DNA of 64,000 nt from Pseudosulfitobacter pseudonitzschiae (GTDB lineage: Bacteria; Pseudomonadota; Alphaproteobacteria; Rhodobacterales; Rhodobacteraceae). Below, piece after piece: positions 15,793 through 25,034 of this stretch (positions within the stretch are counted from its first letter, which is position 1; each line of letters opens with the position of its first letter). The DNA is taken from contig NZ_FQVP01000001.1 of NCBI RefSeq assembly GCF_900129395.1, positions 186,001 to 250,000 on the forward strand, read 5' to 3'. The translations under genes were made by a program, and so were the position numbers. The notes below the pieces were generated by a model, which saw only the letters and a program-made list of their open reading frames with translations, was not told where the DNA came from and did no database searches.

Positions 15793-16689
15793 TCAGGCCC
15801 AGTCCAGCACCACCCCATGAACCGCCGCCAGATCGGCCTGCTCCTGCGTGACGGGGCGGTAGGATACGAACTCGCTGCCCGTGCAGTGGGGCAGGCCGAG
15901 GGCCGCGATCAGTGGCGCGTCATAGTGGCCGGACAACAGCGCGATGCCCTCGCGCGCCAGCAGGTCGCGGGTGCCGCGCCCCTTGTCCGAGCGGATGCGG
16001 CGCATGAAATCCTGTTGCTGAGCCACCGCCTCGACCACGTCGCGGGTGATGGGTGTGCCCTGAATATGCCGGAACAGCGCCGCCATGCGCTGATTGCCCG
16101 AGGCGCCTGCGAAAATCTGCGGGATGATCTCGGGCGGCACGGTGCGCCAGAAGTTTGCCGGATAGGGATGGTGGCGCAGCAGCCACAGGATGTTGGCAAA
16201 GCCTTGGGCTGACACGCTTTTCTTGGCGTCCTTGTTCTGACCGGCGGTCAGGTAGTCGGGCCGCGCCACGATCAGTCCCAGATAGCATCGCGCGCGCACC
16301 TCGTCGGCGGCGACCAGAATGCAAGGGTGATCGACCGCTTCGGTCGGGATCATCCAGTTGCTGTGCATGGTGTTCTTGATGTCCACGTCATGGCCCTGCA
16401 CAACCGTGTCCAGCTTGCCCCGTGGCAGACGCAGCATGGCGCGCAGCTCGATCTCGACCCGCGTGCCGATATAGGTTTTCTCGGTCTTTTCCAGTTCCTC
16501 GTACGACCGCCGCCCCGTCTTGGGCGTCATGATCACATCATCGACACAGCGGCGCAGCATGGCGGCGAATTGCGTGGCCAGCGCCTCAGGGCCTCCGGCA
16601 CGCGCGGTGATGTCGGCGGCGATGGTGGACAGCAGCGCGTGATCGCGGTGGTCTGGGGTGACGATGCTGTCGGGAAGCGACTGTTTCAC
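15793..16689 (-). CDS. NaeI-like type II restriction endonuclease
   Basis: 298 residues. The region ELEKTEKTYIGTRVEIELRA (residues 66-85) and GHDVDIKNTMHSNWMIPTEA (99-118) matches the catalytic core of NaeI. E79, D94, D103 and K105 reproduce, with nearly the same spacing, the acidic residues and the DxK of the NaeI active site. Later blocks ILWLLRHHPYPANFW and VAQQQDFMRRIRSDKGRGTR also resemble NaeI. NaeI is a type IIE enzyme that cuts GCCGGC after binding a second site; the same specificity here is inference. It lies 33 bases downstream of the methyltransferase gene, as in an R-M operon. Confidence 0.8.
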   Translation of the reverse strand: MKQSLPDSIVTPDHRDHALLSTIAADITARAGGPEALATQFAAMLRRCVDDVIMTPKTGRRSYEELEKTEKTYIGTRVEIELRAMLRLPRGKLDTVVQGHDVDIKNTMHSNWMIPTEAVDHPCILVAADEVRARCYLGLIVARPDYLTAGQNKDAKKSVSAQGFANILWLLRHHPYPANFWRTVPPEIIPQIFAGASGNQRMAALFRHIQGTPITRDVVEAVAQQQDFMRRIRSDKGRGTRDLLAREGIALLSGHYDAPLIAALGLPHCTGSEFVSYRPVTQEQADLAAVHGVVLDWA

Positions 16690-16722
16690 AGGTCTAGGGC
16701 CGGAAGGTGGCGGTTTGCACCG

Positions 16723-17682
16723 TCAGCCCGCCACAGCCCGCAGCACGCGTTTGCGCAGCGCCTTGGCGATCTGGGTCGATACGGCCTGTGCCACGGGGGG
16801 CGGAAAGGCGTTGCCGACCTGACGGTAAGCGTTGGTTTTCGCGCCGGTAAAGTGCCAGTCGTCGGGAAAGCCCTGAATGCGCGCCACCATGGGCACGGTC
16901 AGGCGGGGCATGCCCTGATGCAGGGCATCGGGCGCTTCGGGCGCGATGGTGCGCCCTTCGACGCCCAGCGTGGCCCATGCGGCGCGCGCGCGGGTGGGGC
17001 CAAGGTCGGGGCCGCCGTGTTTTTTCGATCCGCCGACGATGGTGGGGGCGATCTCGTCCGCCTTGGCGGCCCAGTCATCGGCACCGCGCCAGCCGCCCGC
17101 TGCCATCAGGTCGCGCAGGGTTTCGCCCACGGTGGGCGGGTTGTGCGGCTGCGGATCGGGCCAGTCGAAGAAATCGGCGCGTTCCTTTTGCATCGCGACA
17201 ATCACCACGCGGGGCCGAAGCTGCGGCACGCCGTAGTCGGATGCATTCAACAGCCGCCAGTCGGTCTTGTACCCCAGTTTATCAAGCTGCGTTTTCAGCT
17301 TTTCGCGGTAGTCGTGAAACACCGCATCCAGAAACCCGCGCACGTTTTCGATCATCACCGCACGGGGGCGGGCGTCGGCCACGATGTCGAGGGCATCGTT
17401 GAACAGGTTGCGTTCGTCCTGTTCGCCAAGCTGTTTGCCGGCCACCGAAAACGGCGGGCAGGGCAGGCCACCGGCCAGCAGGTCCATGCCACGATACTCG
17501 GACGCGCGTTCCTTGAAGATACGCATGTCCTCTTCCAGAACGTTCCATTCGGGGCGGTTGTGGCGCAAGGTGTTGCAGCAATGTTTGTCGATCTCGACCA
17601 GCGCCGTATGGGCAAAGCCCGCCCGCTCCAGCCCCAGGGCCTGACCGCCGGCACCGGCGCAAAGTTCTACAGATGTCAGCAT
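16723..17682 (-). CDS. DNA (cytosine-5-)-methyltransferase of the NaeI-like R-M system
   Basis: 319 residues from ATG at 17682 (MLTSVELCAGAGGQALGLER); upstream codons in the open frame are unlikely. Motif I is ELCAGAGGQALGLERAGF (SAM binding). Motif IV is DLLAGGLPCPPFSVAGKQLG with the catalytic PC dipeptide. Motif VI is VMIENVRGFL, motif VIII QLRPRVVIVAM, and motifs IX-X RLTVPMVARIQGFPDDWHFT and AYRQVGNAFPPPVAQAV. The target-recognition region lies between VIII and IX. It should protect host DNA from the endonuclease encoded just downstream. It is near tRNA-Gly, a common place for acquired genes. Confidence 0.93.
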   Translation of the reverse strand: MLTSVELCAGAGGQALGLERAGFAHTALVEIDKHCCNTLRHNRPEWNVLEEDMRIFKERASEYRGMDLLAGGLPCPPFSVAGKQLGEQDERNLFNDALDIVADARPRAVMIENVRGFLDAVFHDYREKLKTQLDKLGYKTDWRLLNASDYGVPQLRPRVVIVAMQKERADFFDWPDPQPHNPPTVGETLRDLMAAGGWRGADDWAAKADEIAPTIVGGSKKHGGPDLGPTRARAAWATLGVEGRTIAPEAPDALHQGMPRLTVPMVARIQGFPDDWHFTGAKTNAYRQVGNAFPPPVAQAVSTQIAKALRKRVLRAVAG

Positions 17683-17846
17683 GTCGACCGCCCTTTTTGC
17701 ACACATAAAACGGGGTCGGACCCCAAGGATCAAGAGCCCGCGCACCGCGTGATATGTGTTCTTTATTCGTTCTTACCGGCGGGGCGCGATTCCGGCAAGG
17801 GCAATGGGGCGGGGTCAAAGGATAAAACCGCCCCCCAAAACGCAGC

Positions 17847-17868
17847 AAGGCCGCCCGAAGGCGGCCTT
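17847..17868 (-). terminator. Terminator downstream of tRNA-Gly
   Basis: AAGGCCGCC (17847-17855) and GGCGGCCTT (17860-17868) form a perfect 9-bp stem with a CGAA loop (TTCG on the minus strand). On the minus strand GCTGCGTTTT follows, so it most likely ends the tRNA-Gly transcript before the methyltransferase gene. Confidence 0.75.
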
Positions 17869-17901
17869 GTCTGTTTCCTGCGTGGGTGGGCAGGACCAAA
17901 T

Positions 17902-17976
17902 TGGAGCGGGCGAGGCGATTCGAACGCCCGACCCTAACCTTGGCAAGGTTATGCTCTACCCCTGAGCTACGCCCGC
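17902..17976 (-). tRNA. tRNA-Gly (GCC)
   Basis: On the minus strand the acceptor stem GCGGGCG pairs with CGCCCGC, then discriminator T and encoded CCA. The D-arm is GCTCAGGGGTAGAGC, the anticodon arm AACCT-TGCCAAG-GTT region gives anticodon GCC, and the T-arm contains GTTCGAATC. Length 75 with CCA. Confidence 0.95.
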
Positions 17977-18074
17977 TTCCTTTTGGTAGGGCTGATCTAC
18001 AAACGCGGGCATCCGGCTGCAAGTGGAAAATTGAGGTTCGTCAAAAAAAGTTCATCTTGTCGCAGGGGGCGGGG

Positions 18075-18470
18075 TCAGGCCGTGGGATTTGCGAACTGGA
18101 TCAGGTCCCAGCGGTTGCCGAATTTGTCCTGCATGACGGCGACGGTGCCATAAGGCTCGTGGCGCGGTGATTCCTCGAACGTGACACCGGCGGCCAGCAG
18201 GCGCGCATGATCGGCGGCGAAATCGTCGGTTTGCAGAAACAGCCAGACACGTCCGCCGCCCTGGTTGCCGATGGCGTCTGTCTGGCGATCACCCACCGCA
18301 CGGGCCAGCAGGAACGCGGTTTGCGCCCCCGCAGGGGCCACGCGCACCCAACGTTTGCCGCCGCCCAAATCGGTGTCTTCCAGCAGGTCGAATCCCATCC
18401 GGTCGACGTAAAAGGCGATGCCCTCATCATAGTCGGGAACCAGCAGCGCGATTAGGGCGAGGTGTTGCAC
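18075..18470 (-). CDS. VOC-family (glyoxalase/bleomycin resistance-like) protein
   Basis: 131 residues forming one VOC unit: IALLVPDYDEGIAFYVDRMG (7-26), RWVRVAPAGAQTAFLLARA and VWLFLQTDDFAADHARLLAA, ending VAVMQDKFGNRWDLIQF. The pairs of beta-alpha-beta3 modules normally form a metal site between two domains. Here a dimer would be required. Substrate cannot be predicted. It lies 52 bases downstream of pyc on the same strand and might be co-transcribed. Confidence 0.85.
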   Translation of the reverse strand: MQHLALIALLVPDYDEGIAFYVDRMGFDLLEDTDLGGGKRWVRVAPAGAQTAFLLARAVGDRQTDAIGNQGGGRVWLFLQTDDFAADHARLLAAGVTFEESPRHEPYGTVAVMQDKFGNRWDLIQFANPTA

Positions 18471-18522
18471 GGCTGATTCCTTTGGTGGCTCTGCCCGGCG
18501 GGGCCGGACAGAGGGGGGCGGC

Positions 18523-21500
18523 TTACTCCAGCTCGATCAGCAGGTCCTTGGCGTCGATCTGGCTGCCCGGCTGGACGTTCACCGCCTTGACCGTGGCGTC
18601 GCGTTCGGCGTGGATGCCGGTTTCCATCTTCATCGCTTCGATGGTCAGCAGCAGGTCGCCTTCTTTCACCTGCGCCCCCACGGATGTGGCCACCGTTGCC
18701 ACCACGCCCGGCATCGGCGCGCCGATGTGGTTGGCGTTGCCCAGTTCCGCCTTGGGGCGCTGCTGGGTGGTGGATTTGACCAGACGGTTCGGCACGCGGA
18801 TCACGCGCGGCTGGCCGTTCAGTTCAAAGAACACCTTGACCTCGCCGTCTTCGCCGGTGTCACCCACCGCTTGCAGACGGATTTCCATCGTCTTGCCGGG
18901 GTCGATTTCCACACTGATTTCTTCGCTGGGGGACATCCCGTAAAAGAACGTGTGCGTCGGCAGGGTGCGCACCGGGCCATAGCTGCGGTGACGGCCCATG
19001 TAGTCCATGAACACCTTGGGGTACATCAGGTAGCCTGCCAGATCCTCGTCGTCGATCTTCTTGCCTTCCAGCTCCTTGATGACCTGCGCGCGGGTCTCTT
19101 CGATGTCCACGGGTTTCAGGTGCTTGCCGGGGCGGTCGGTTGACGGCTTTTCGCCCTTCAGCACCTTTTTCTGGATGCCTGCGGGGAAGCCGCCCGGAGG
19201 CTGGCCCAGGTTGCCGCGCATCATGTCCACGACGCTGTCGGGAAAGGCCACGTCGGTCTTGGGGTCCTCGACCTGCGCGCGGGTCAGGCCCTGGCTGACC
19301 ATCATCAGGGCCATGTCGCCCACGACCTTGGACGACGGCGTGACCTTTACGATGTCACCAAACATCTGGTTCACGTCGGCATAGGTCTGCGCCACCTCGT
19401 GCCAGCGGTCTTCCAGCCCCAGCGAGCGCGCCTGCGCCTTGAGGTTGGTGAACTGCCCGCCGGGCATCTCGTGCAGGTAGACCTCGGAGGCGGGGGCCAT
19501 CAGGCCGGACTCAAACGCCGCGTATTGCGCGCGCACGCCTTCCCAATAGTCCGACATCTCGCGCACGGCGGCCATGTCCAGCCCGGTGTCGCGCGGCGTG
19601 TTGCGCAGTGCCTCGACGATCGAGCCAAGGCAGGGCTGCGAGGTGCCGCCCGAGAAGGCGTCCATCGCCGCATCGACCGCATCCACACCCGCATCCGCCG
19701 CCGCCATCACCGTGGCCGCAGCCGCACCGGAGGTGTCGTGGGTGTGGAAGTGGATCGGCAGGCCGACCTCTTGTTTCAACGCCCCGATCAGCGCCTTGGC
19801 CGCTGCCGGTTTCAGCAGGCCTGCCATGTCTTTCAGACCCAGAATATGCGCGCCTGCGGCCTTCAGGTCGTGGCCCATCTGCACGTAATACTTCAGGTCG
19901 TATTTGGCGCGGTCGGGGTTCAGCATGTCGCCGGTGTAACAGATCGTGCCTTCGCAGATTTTGCCGCTGTCCACGACCGCATCCATCGCCACGCGCATGT
20001 TCTCGACCCAGTTCAGGCTGTCGAACACGCGGAACACGTCGACACCGCTCTCGGCGGCCTGTTTCACAAAGAACTGCACCACGTTGTCGGGATAGTTGGT
20101 GTAGCCCACGCCGTTGCTGGCACGCAGCAGCATTTGCGTCATCAGGTTGGGCATGGCCGCGCGCAGGTCGCGCAGGCGCTGCCACGGGCATTCCTGCAAG
20201 AAGCGATAGGCCACGTCAAATGTCGCACCGCCCCAGCATTCCACGCTGAACAGTTGCGGCAGGTTGCCGGCATAGGCCGGGGCCGCGCGGATCATGTCGA
20301 TGGACCGCATCCGCGTGGCCAGCAACGACTGGTGCCCATCGCGCATGGTGGTGTCGGTCAGCAGCAGTTGCTTTTGCGCCTTCATCCAGTCGGCAACGGC
20401 CTGCGCGCCTTTTTGCTCCAGCAGGTTGCGGGTGCCCATGGTCGGCTCGTGCGCGGGCACCGGCGGCTTGGGCGCGCGGACGTTGGCGGGCAGGGGGCGG
20501 TCCTTGGTCTCGGGGTGGCCGTTCACGGTGATGTCCGCGATATAGGTCAGAACCTTGGTGCCCCGGTCGCGGCGGCGCGAGAACTGGAACAGTTCGGGCG
20601 TCGTGTCGATGAACTTGGTGGTGTAGCTGTAATCGAGGAAGGTCGGGTGCTTCAGCAGGTTCTCGACAAAGGCGATGTTGGTGCTGACACCACGAATGCG
20701 GAATTCGCGCAGGGCGCGGTCCATGCGGGCGATGGCCATCTCGGGCGTGGGTGCCTTGGCCGTGACCTTGGTCAGCAGGCTGTCGTAATAGCGGGTGATG
20801 ACGCCGCCCGCGTACGCCGTGCCGCCGTCCAGACGGATGCCCAGACCCGTGGCCGAGCGATAGGCGGTGATGCGGCCATAGTCGGGGATAAAGTTGTTCT
20901 GCGGGTCCTCGGTGGTGATCCGTGTTTGCAGGGCGTGGCCGTTCAGGGTCACGTCCGACTGGCTGTCCTTGCCGGTGGCCACGGCGATTGTCTTGCCCTC
21001 GGCGATCAGGATCTGGGCGCGGACGATGTCGATGCCGGTGACTTCCTCGGTGACAGTGTGTTCGACCTGCACGCGCGGGTTCACTTCGATGAAGTAGAAT
21101 TTGCCGTCGTCCATATCCATCAGGAATTCGACGGTGCCGGCGCATTCGTAATTCACGTGTTTGCAGATTTTATAGCCAAGCGCGCAAATCTCCTCGCGCT
21201 GCTCTGCGGTCAGGTAGGGGGCAGGGGCGCGTTCCACCACCTTCTGGTTGCGCCGCTGCACGGAACAGTCGCGCTCGTACAGATGGTACATGCCGCCGTG
21301 CTTGTCGCCCAGGATCTGCACCTCAACGTGGCGGGCGCGCAGGATCATCTTTTCCAGATACCCCTCGCCGTTGCCAAAGGCCGCCTCTGCCTCGCGGCGA
21401 CCTTCCAGCACCTTGTCCTCCAGCTCGTCCGGGCCGTTGATCGGGCGCATGCCCCGACCGCCGCCGCCCCACGACGCCTTGAGCATCAGCGGATAGCCGA

Positions 21501-21960
21501 CCTCGGCCGCCTCGGCGCGGATCGCGTCCATGTCGGTGCCCAGCACTTCGGTGGCAGGGATCACCGGCACACCGGCCTCGATGGCGACCCGCCGCGCGCT
21601 GGCCTTGTCGCCAAGGGCGCGCATGGTTTCGGCACGGGGGCCGATGAAGGTAATGCCCGCCGCGTCGCAGGCATCGACGAAATCGGGGTTTTCCGACAGC
21701 AGGCCATAACCGGGGTGGATCGCGTCGGCGCCCGACATGCGGGCCACGCGAATGATTTCTTCAATGCTCAGATAGGCCGCCACCGGCCCCATGCCCTCGC
21801 CGATGCGATAGGCTTCGTCCGCCTTGAACCGGTGCAGGCCCAGCTTGTCCTCCTCGGCAAAGACGGCCACCGTCTTTTTGCCCATTTCGTTGGCGGCCCG
21901 CATGATGCGGATGGCGATTTCACCACGGTTGGCAATGAGGATTTTCGAGAATTCGGTCAA
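18523..21960 (-). CDS. pyc: Pyruvate carboxylase
   Basis: 1145 residues, the usual length of the single-chain enzyme. Residues 1-450 are the biotin carboxylase/ATP-grasp part (KILIANRGEIAIRIMRAANE at the start, KASWGGGGRGMR). About 535-800 is the carboxyltransferase TIM barrel (TDTTMRDGHQSLLATRMR, HFHTHDTSG). It is followed by the conserved C-terminal PYC region, and the biotinyl domain carries the AMKM motif with Lys1111 as biotin site. It makes oxaloacetate from pyruvate and bicarbonate with ATP, an anaplerotic step. It is divergent from uvrD across a 299-base promoter region. Confidence 0.97.
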   Translation of the reverse strand: MTEFSKILIANRGEIAIRIMRAANEMGKKTVAVFAEEDKLGLHRFKADEAYRIGEGMGPVAAYLSIEEIIRVARMSGADAIHPGYGLLSENPDFVDACDAAGITFIGPRAETMRALGDKASARRVAIEAGVPVIPATEVLGTDMDAIRAEAAEVGYPLMLKASWGGGGRGMRPINGPDELEDKVLEGRREAEAAFGNGEGYLEKMILRARHVEVQILGDKHGGMYHLYERDCSVQRRNQKVVERAPAPYLTAEQREEICALGYKICKHVNYECAGTVEFLMDMDDGKFYFIEVNPRVQVEHTVTEEVTGIDIVRAQILIAEGKTIAVATGKDSQSDVTLNGHALQTRITTEDPQNNFIPDYGRITAYRSATGLGIRLDGGTAYAGGVITRYYDSLLTKVTAKAPTPEMAIARMDRALREFRIRGVSTNIAFVENLLKHPTFLDYSYTTKFIDTTPELFQFSRRRDRGTKVLTYIADITVNGHPETKDRPLPANVRAPKPPVPAHEPTMGTRNLLEQKGAQAVADWMKAQKQLLLTDTTMRDGHQSLLATRMRSIDMIRAAPAYAGNLPQLFSVECWGGATFDVAYRFLQECPWQRLRDLRAAMPNLMTQMLLRASNGVGYTNYPDNVVQFFVKQAAESGVDVFRVFDSLNWVENMRVAMDAVVDSGKICEGTICYTGDMLNPDRAKYDLKYYVQMGHDLKAAGAHILGLKDMAGLLKPAAAKALIGALKQEVGLPIHFHTHDTSGAAAATVMAAADAGVDAVDAAMDAFSGGTSQPCLGSIVEALRNTPRDTGLDMAAVREMSDYWEGVRAQYAAFESGLMAPASEVYLHEMPGGQFTNLKAQARSLGLEDRWHEVAQTYADVNQMFGDIVKVTPSSKVVGDMALMMVSQGLTRAQVEDPKTDVAFPDSVVDMMRGNLGQPPGGFPAGIQKKVLKGEKPSTDRPGKHLKPVDIEETRAQVIKELEGKKIDDEDLAGYLMYPKVFMDYMGRHRSYGPVRTLPTHTFFYGMSPSEEISVEIDPGKTMEIRLQAVGDTGEDGEVKVFFELNGQPRVIRVPNRLVKSTTQQRPKAELGNANHIGAPMPGVVATVATSVGAQVKEGDLLLTIEAMKMETGIHAERDATVKAVNVQPGSQIDAKDLLIELE

Positions 21961-22204
21961 AACGGGGATCCTTTGTTGGAACGGTCGATTTGCGGTGGCG
22001 TAGGTCTAGGACGAATTTATCGCAGGGTACAGCAACATGATGTTCGTCTGTCCGGCACTGTCCCATCCCTTGATTTTCTACCTCTTCGGACTGTTACGGA
22101 ACAGCCACTTGCACCCTTTTCTGGAAATTCCAGCCCGCCGCGCTGCAAAAAGCGCCATGTCAGGCCCGCTTTGCGCCAAACGGATCAAACGCAATTTGTG
22201 ATCG

Positions 22205-22219
22205 GAACATTTTGGGAAC
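22205..22219 (+). promoter_or_regulatory. LexA (SOS) box upstream of uvrD
   Basis: GAAC-N7-GAAC (GAACATTTTGGGAAC) is the reverse complement of the GTTC-N7-GTTC direct repeat recognised by alphaproteobacterial LexA. It lies 41 bases before the helicase start, where LexA would block transcription. Confidence 0.65.
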
Positions 22220-22259
22220 ATGGCTTTTCTTAACGCGCGTTCCGAATTAAGAAGGTCGC

Positions 22260-24671
22260 ATGAGCAATTTCGATGAAATGGACGCCTTTGAGGGCGCCTC
22301 GCTGTCCGCCCGCGCCATGGCCGCGCGCCCGCAGCCCTATCTGGACGGTTTGAACCCGGCGCAACGTGCTGCGGTTGAACAGATGGACGGCCCTGTGCTG
22401 ATGCTTGCGGGGGCGGGCACCGGCAAGACACGCGCCCTGACCGCGCGAATCGTGCACCTGCTGATGACGGGGCGCGCCCGCCCGAACGAGGTGCTGGCGG
22501 TGACCTTTACCAACAAGGCCGCGCGCGAGATGAAAAACCGCGTGGGCCAGATGCTGGGCCAGCAGATCGAAGGCATGCCCTGGCTGGGCACGTTCCACGC
22601 CATCTGCGTCAAGTTGCTGCGGCGGCACGCGGAGCTGGTGGGGTTGAAGTCGAACTTTACCATTCTGGACAGTGACGATCAGTTGCGCCTGTTGAAACAG
22701 TTGGTCAGTGCGGCGGGCATTGACGACAAACGCTGGCCCGCGCGGCAACTGGCCGGTGTCATTGATGCGTGGAAGAACCGCGCCCTGACGCCGGATAAAA
22801 TCCCCTCGGCGGATGCGGGTGCGTACAATCACAAGGGCGTGGAGCTGTATGCCCAGTACCAGCGCCGCCTGATCGACCTGAACGCCACAGATTTCGGTGA
22901 CCTGTTGCTGCACATGGTCACGATCTTCCAGAAACACCCTGACGTGCTGGAACAGTACCAGCGTTGGTTCAAATACATCCTTGTGGACGAATATCAGGAC
23001 ACCAACGTGGCCCAGTACCTGTGGCTGCGGCTGCTGGCGAGCGGGCACAAGAACATCTGTTGCGTGGGCGACGACGACCAGTCGATCTATGGCTGGCGCG
23101 GGGCCGAGGTGGGCAACATCCTGCGGTTTGAAAAGGATTTTCCCGGCGCGCATGTGGTGCGGCTGGAACAAAACTACCGCTCGACCCCGCATATTCTGGC
23201 GGCGGCTTCGGGCGTGATTGCGGGCAACACCGACCGTCTGGGCAAGACGCTGTGGACCGAGGCAACCGAAGGCGAGATGGTGCGCCTGATCGGCCATTGG
23301 GACGGCGAGGAAGAGGCCCGCTGGATCGGCGAGGAAATCGAGGCGGCACAGCGCGGCACCCGTGGCCTGCGTCCGATGAACCTGGACGAAATGGCGATTC
23401 TCGTCCGCGCCTCGCACCAGATGCGCGCCTTCGAGGACCGGTTCCTGACCATCGGTCTGCCCTACCGCGTGATCGGCGGCCCGCGCTTTTACGAGCGGTT
23501 GGAGATCCGCGACGCGATGGCCTATTTCCGCATCGTGGTGTCGCCGGACAATGATCTGGCGTTTGAACGTATCGTCAACACGCCCAAGCGTGGCCTTGGC
23601 GACAAGGCGCAGCAGACGATCCAGATCACGGCGCGCGCCAATGGCGTGAACCTTGTGGAAGGCGCGCGGATTGCGGTTGAACAAGGGTTGATCAAGGGCA
23701 AGGGCGGTGCCGAGTTGCGCAAGCTGGTCGAGGGGATCGACCGCTGGTCCGCGATGCTGCGGGCCAATGGCACCCGCATTCTGGACGACGACGACAGCGT
23801 GGTGGACACCGAAACCGACACGACGCCGGATTATACCCATATCGAACTGGCCGAGGTGATTCTGGATGACAGCGGCTATACCGCCCACTGGCAGAACGAC
23901 AAGACACCCGAGGCGCCGGGGCGGCTGGAGAACCTCAAGGAGCTGATCAACCAGTTGCACAATTTCGAGAACCTGCAAGGGTTTCTGGAACACGTCAGCC
24001 TGATCATGGACAACGAGCAGGAAGGCGAGGGCGCCAAGGTCAGCATCATGACCCTGCACGCGGCCAAGGGGCTGGAATTTCCCATGGTGTTCCTGCCGGG
24101 CTGGGAGGACGGCCTGTTCCCCTCGCAACGCTCGATGGATGAAAGCGGGGTCAAGGGGCTGGAGGAAGAGCGCCGCCTTGCCTACGTGGGGATCACCCGC
24201 GCCGAAGAGGTCTGTACGATCTCTTTCGTGTCCAACCGGTTCGTCTTCGGCCAGTGGCAATCGGCGCTGCCGTCGCGGTTCATCGACGAATTGCCCGCCG
24301 ACCATGTTGACGTGCTGACCCCGCCGGGGCTGCACGGGGGCAACTATGGCGCGGCCGGCATGGCCGAGGTCAAATCCCGCCTGCACGATGCGGCGGCTGA
24401 TGCCAATGTCTACAATTCGCCCGGATGGCGGCGCTTGCAGGCGCGCAGCCAGACGCGCCCGGTCAGCCAGCCCCGCGAAAGCCGCAACAGCACCATCGAC
24501 GCCAGCGCGGTCAGCAGCTTTACCGTGGGCGAACGGGTGTTCCACCAGAAGTTCGGCTATGGCGCGGTTGTGGGGATCGAGGGCGACAAGCTGGAGATCG
24601 ACTTTGAAAAGGCGGGGCTGAAAAAGGTCGTGTCCAAGTTCATCACCGGCACCGACGACATCCCGTTCTAG
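22260..24671 (+). CDS. uvrD: UvrD/PcrA-type ATP-dependent DNA helicase
   Basis: 803 residues of superfamily 1A. The Q motif is LNPAQRAAVEQ (31-41) and Walker A is LAGAGTGKTRALTARI (49-64). Motif II is VDEYQDTNVAQYLWLR (about 242-257), followed by CVGDDDQSIYGWRGAEVGNI, LEQNYRSTPHIL, SIMTLHAAKGLEFPMVFLPG and EEERRLAYVGITRAEE. The C-terminal Tudor-like module VGERVFHQKFGYGAVVGIEG is typical of UvrD/PcrA. It acts in nucleotide excision and mismatch repair and removes RecA filaments. A LexA box upstream indicates SOS control. Confidence 0.95.
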   Translation: MSNFDEMDAFEGASLSARAMAARPQPYLDGLNPAQRAAVEQMDGPVLMLAGAGTGKTRALTARIVHLLMTGRARPNEVLAVTFTNKAAREMKNRVGQMLGQQIEGMPWLGTFHAICVKLLRRHAELVGLKSNFTILDSDDQLRLLKQLVSAAGIDDKRWPARQLAGVIDAWKNRALTPDKIPSADAGAYNHKGVELYAQYQRRLIDLNATDFGDLLLHMVTIFQKHPDVLEQYQRWFKYILVDEYQDTNVAQYLWLRLLASGHKNICCVGDDDQSIYGWRGAEVGNILRFEKDFPGAHVVRLEQNYRSTPHILAAASGVIAGNTDRLGKTLWTEATEGEMVRLIGHWDGEEEARWIGEEIEAAQRGTRGLRPMNLDEMAILVRASHQMRAFEDRFLTIGLPYRVIGGPRFYERLEIRDAMAYFRIVVSPDNDLAFERIVNTPKRGLGDKAQQTIQITARANGVNLVEGARIAVEQGLIKGKGGAELRKLVEGIDRWSAMLRANGTRILDDDDSVVDTETDTTPDYTHIELAEVILDDSGYTAHWQNDKTPEAPGRLENLKELINQLHNFENLQGFLEHVSLIMDNEQEGEGAKVSIMTLHAAKGLEFPMVFLPGWEDGLFPSQRSMDESGVKGLEEERRLAYVGITRAEEVCTISFVSNRFVFGQWQSALPSRFIDELPADHVDVLTPPGLHGGNYGAAGMAEVKSRLHDAAADANVYNSPGWRRLQARSQTRPVSQPRESRNSTIDASAVSSFTVGERVFHQKFGYGAVVGIEGDKLEIDFEKAGLKKVVSKFITGTDDIPF

Positions 24672-24735
24672 ACAGGTCGCAAACAGCCGCCCGTTGCCGC
24701 CTTTGCGCTTGCCGTGAATCGGCATCGCTTTTAGG

Positions 24736-24912
24736 CTGAAGGTCCAAGGTGCCGCCCACGGGCGGAGAATTGGGAAGCCGGTGCGACTCCGGCGCTGCCC
24801 CCGCAACGGTGAGGGTGGGATGCGATTGGCAAGGCCACTGGGGACACAGACCCCGGGAAGGCGTCGCTCGTGGGCCGCAAGGCCGCCCGCCCCAAGCCCG
24901 GAAACCAGCCTT
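24736..24912 (+). ncRNA. Cobalamin (AdoCbl) riboswitch
   Basis: The conserved cobalamin-riboswitch landmarks occur in order: GGTGCC with CCCACGGGCGG, GAATTGGGAAGCCGGTGCGA, CTCCGGCGCTGCCCCCGCAA, the GCCACTG region, GGGAAGGC, and the closing B12 box AAGCCCGGAAACCAGCC at 24894-24910. The ends are approximate. B12 binding should lower expression of the gene downstream, here the small protein at 25035. Confidence 0.93.
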
Positions 24913-25034
24913 GGTGTTACGTGAATCGCGGGTGGCGATGAAAGCGGCTGTGCGCAGGTCTGTTTTCCGCGCTGCCCTTTCCGAACCGTCCGACCAATGG
25001 AATGCGTCACGGGCGGTGACGGGAAAGGGCAAAG

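Noticed and set aside
15509-15818. Minus-strand ORFs over repeat copy 2
   Set aside because: They lie within the non-coding repeat and have no ribosome-binding site or recognisable domain.
22230-25010. 926-codon minus-strand open frame opposite uvrD
   Set aside because: It is the antisense shadow of a canonical helicase gene; His/Gln/Arg-rich composition and no domain.
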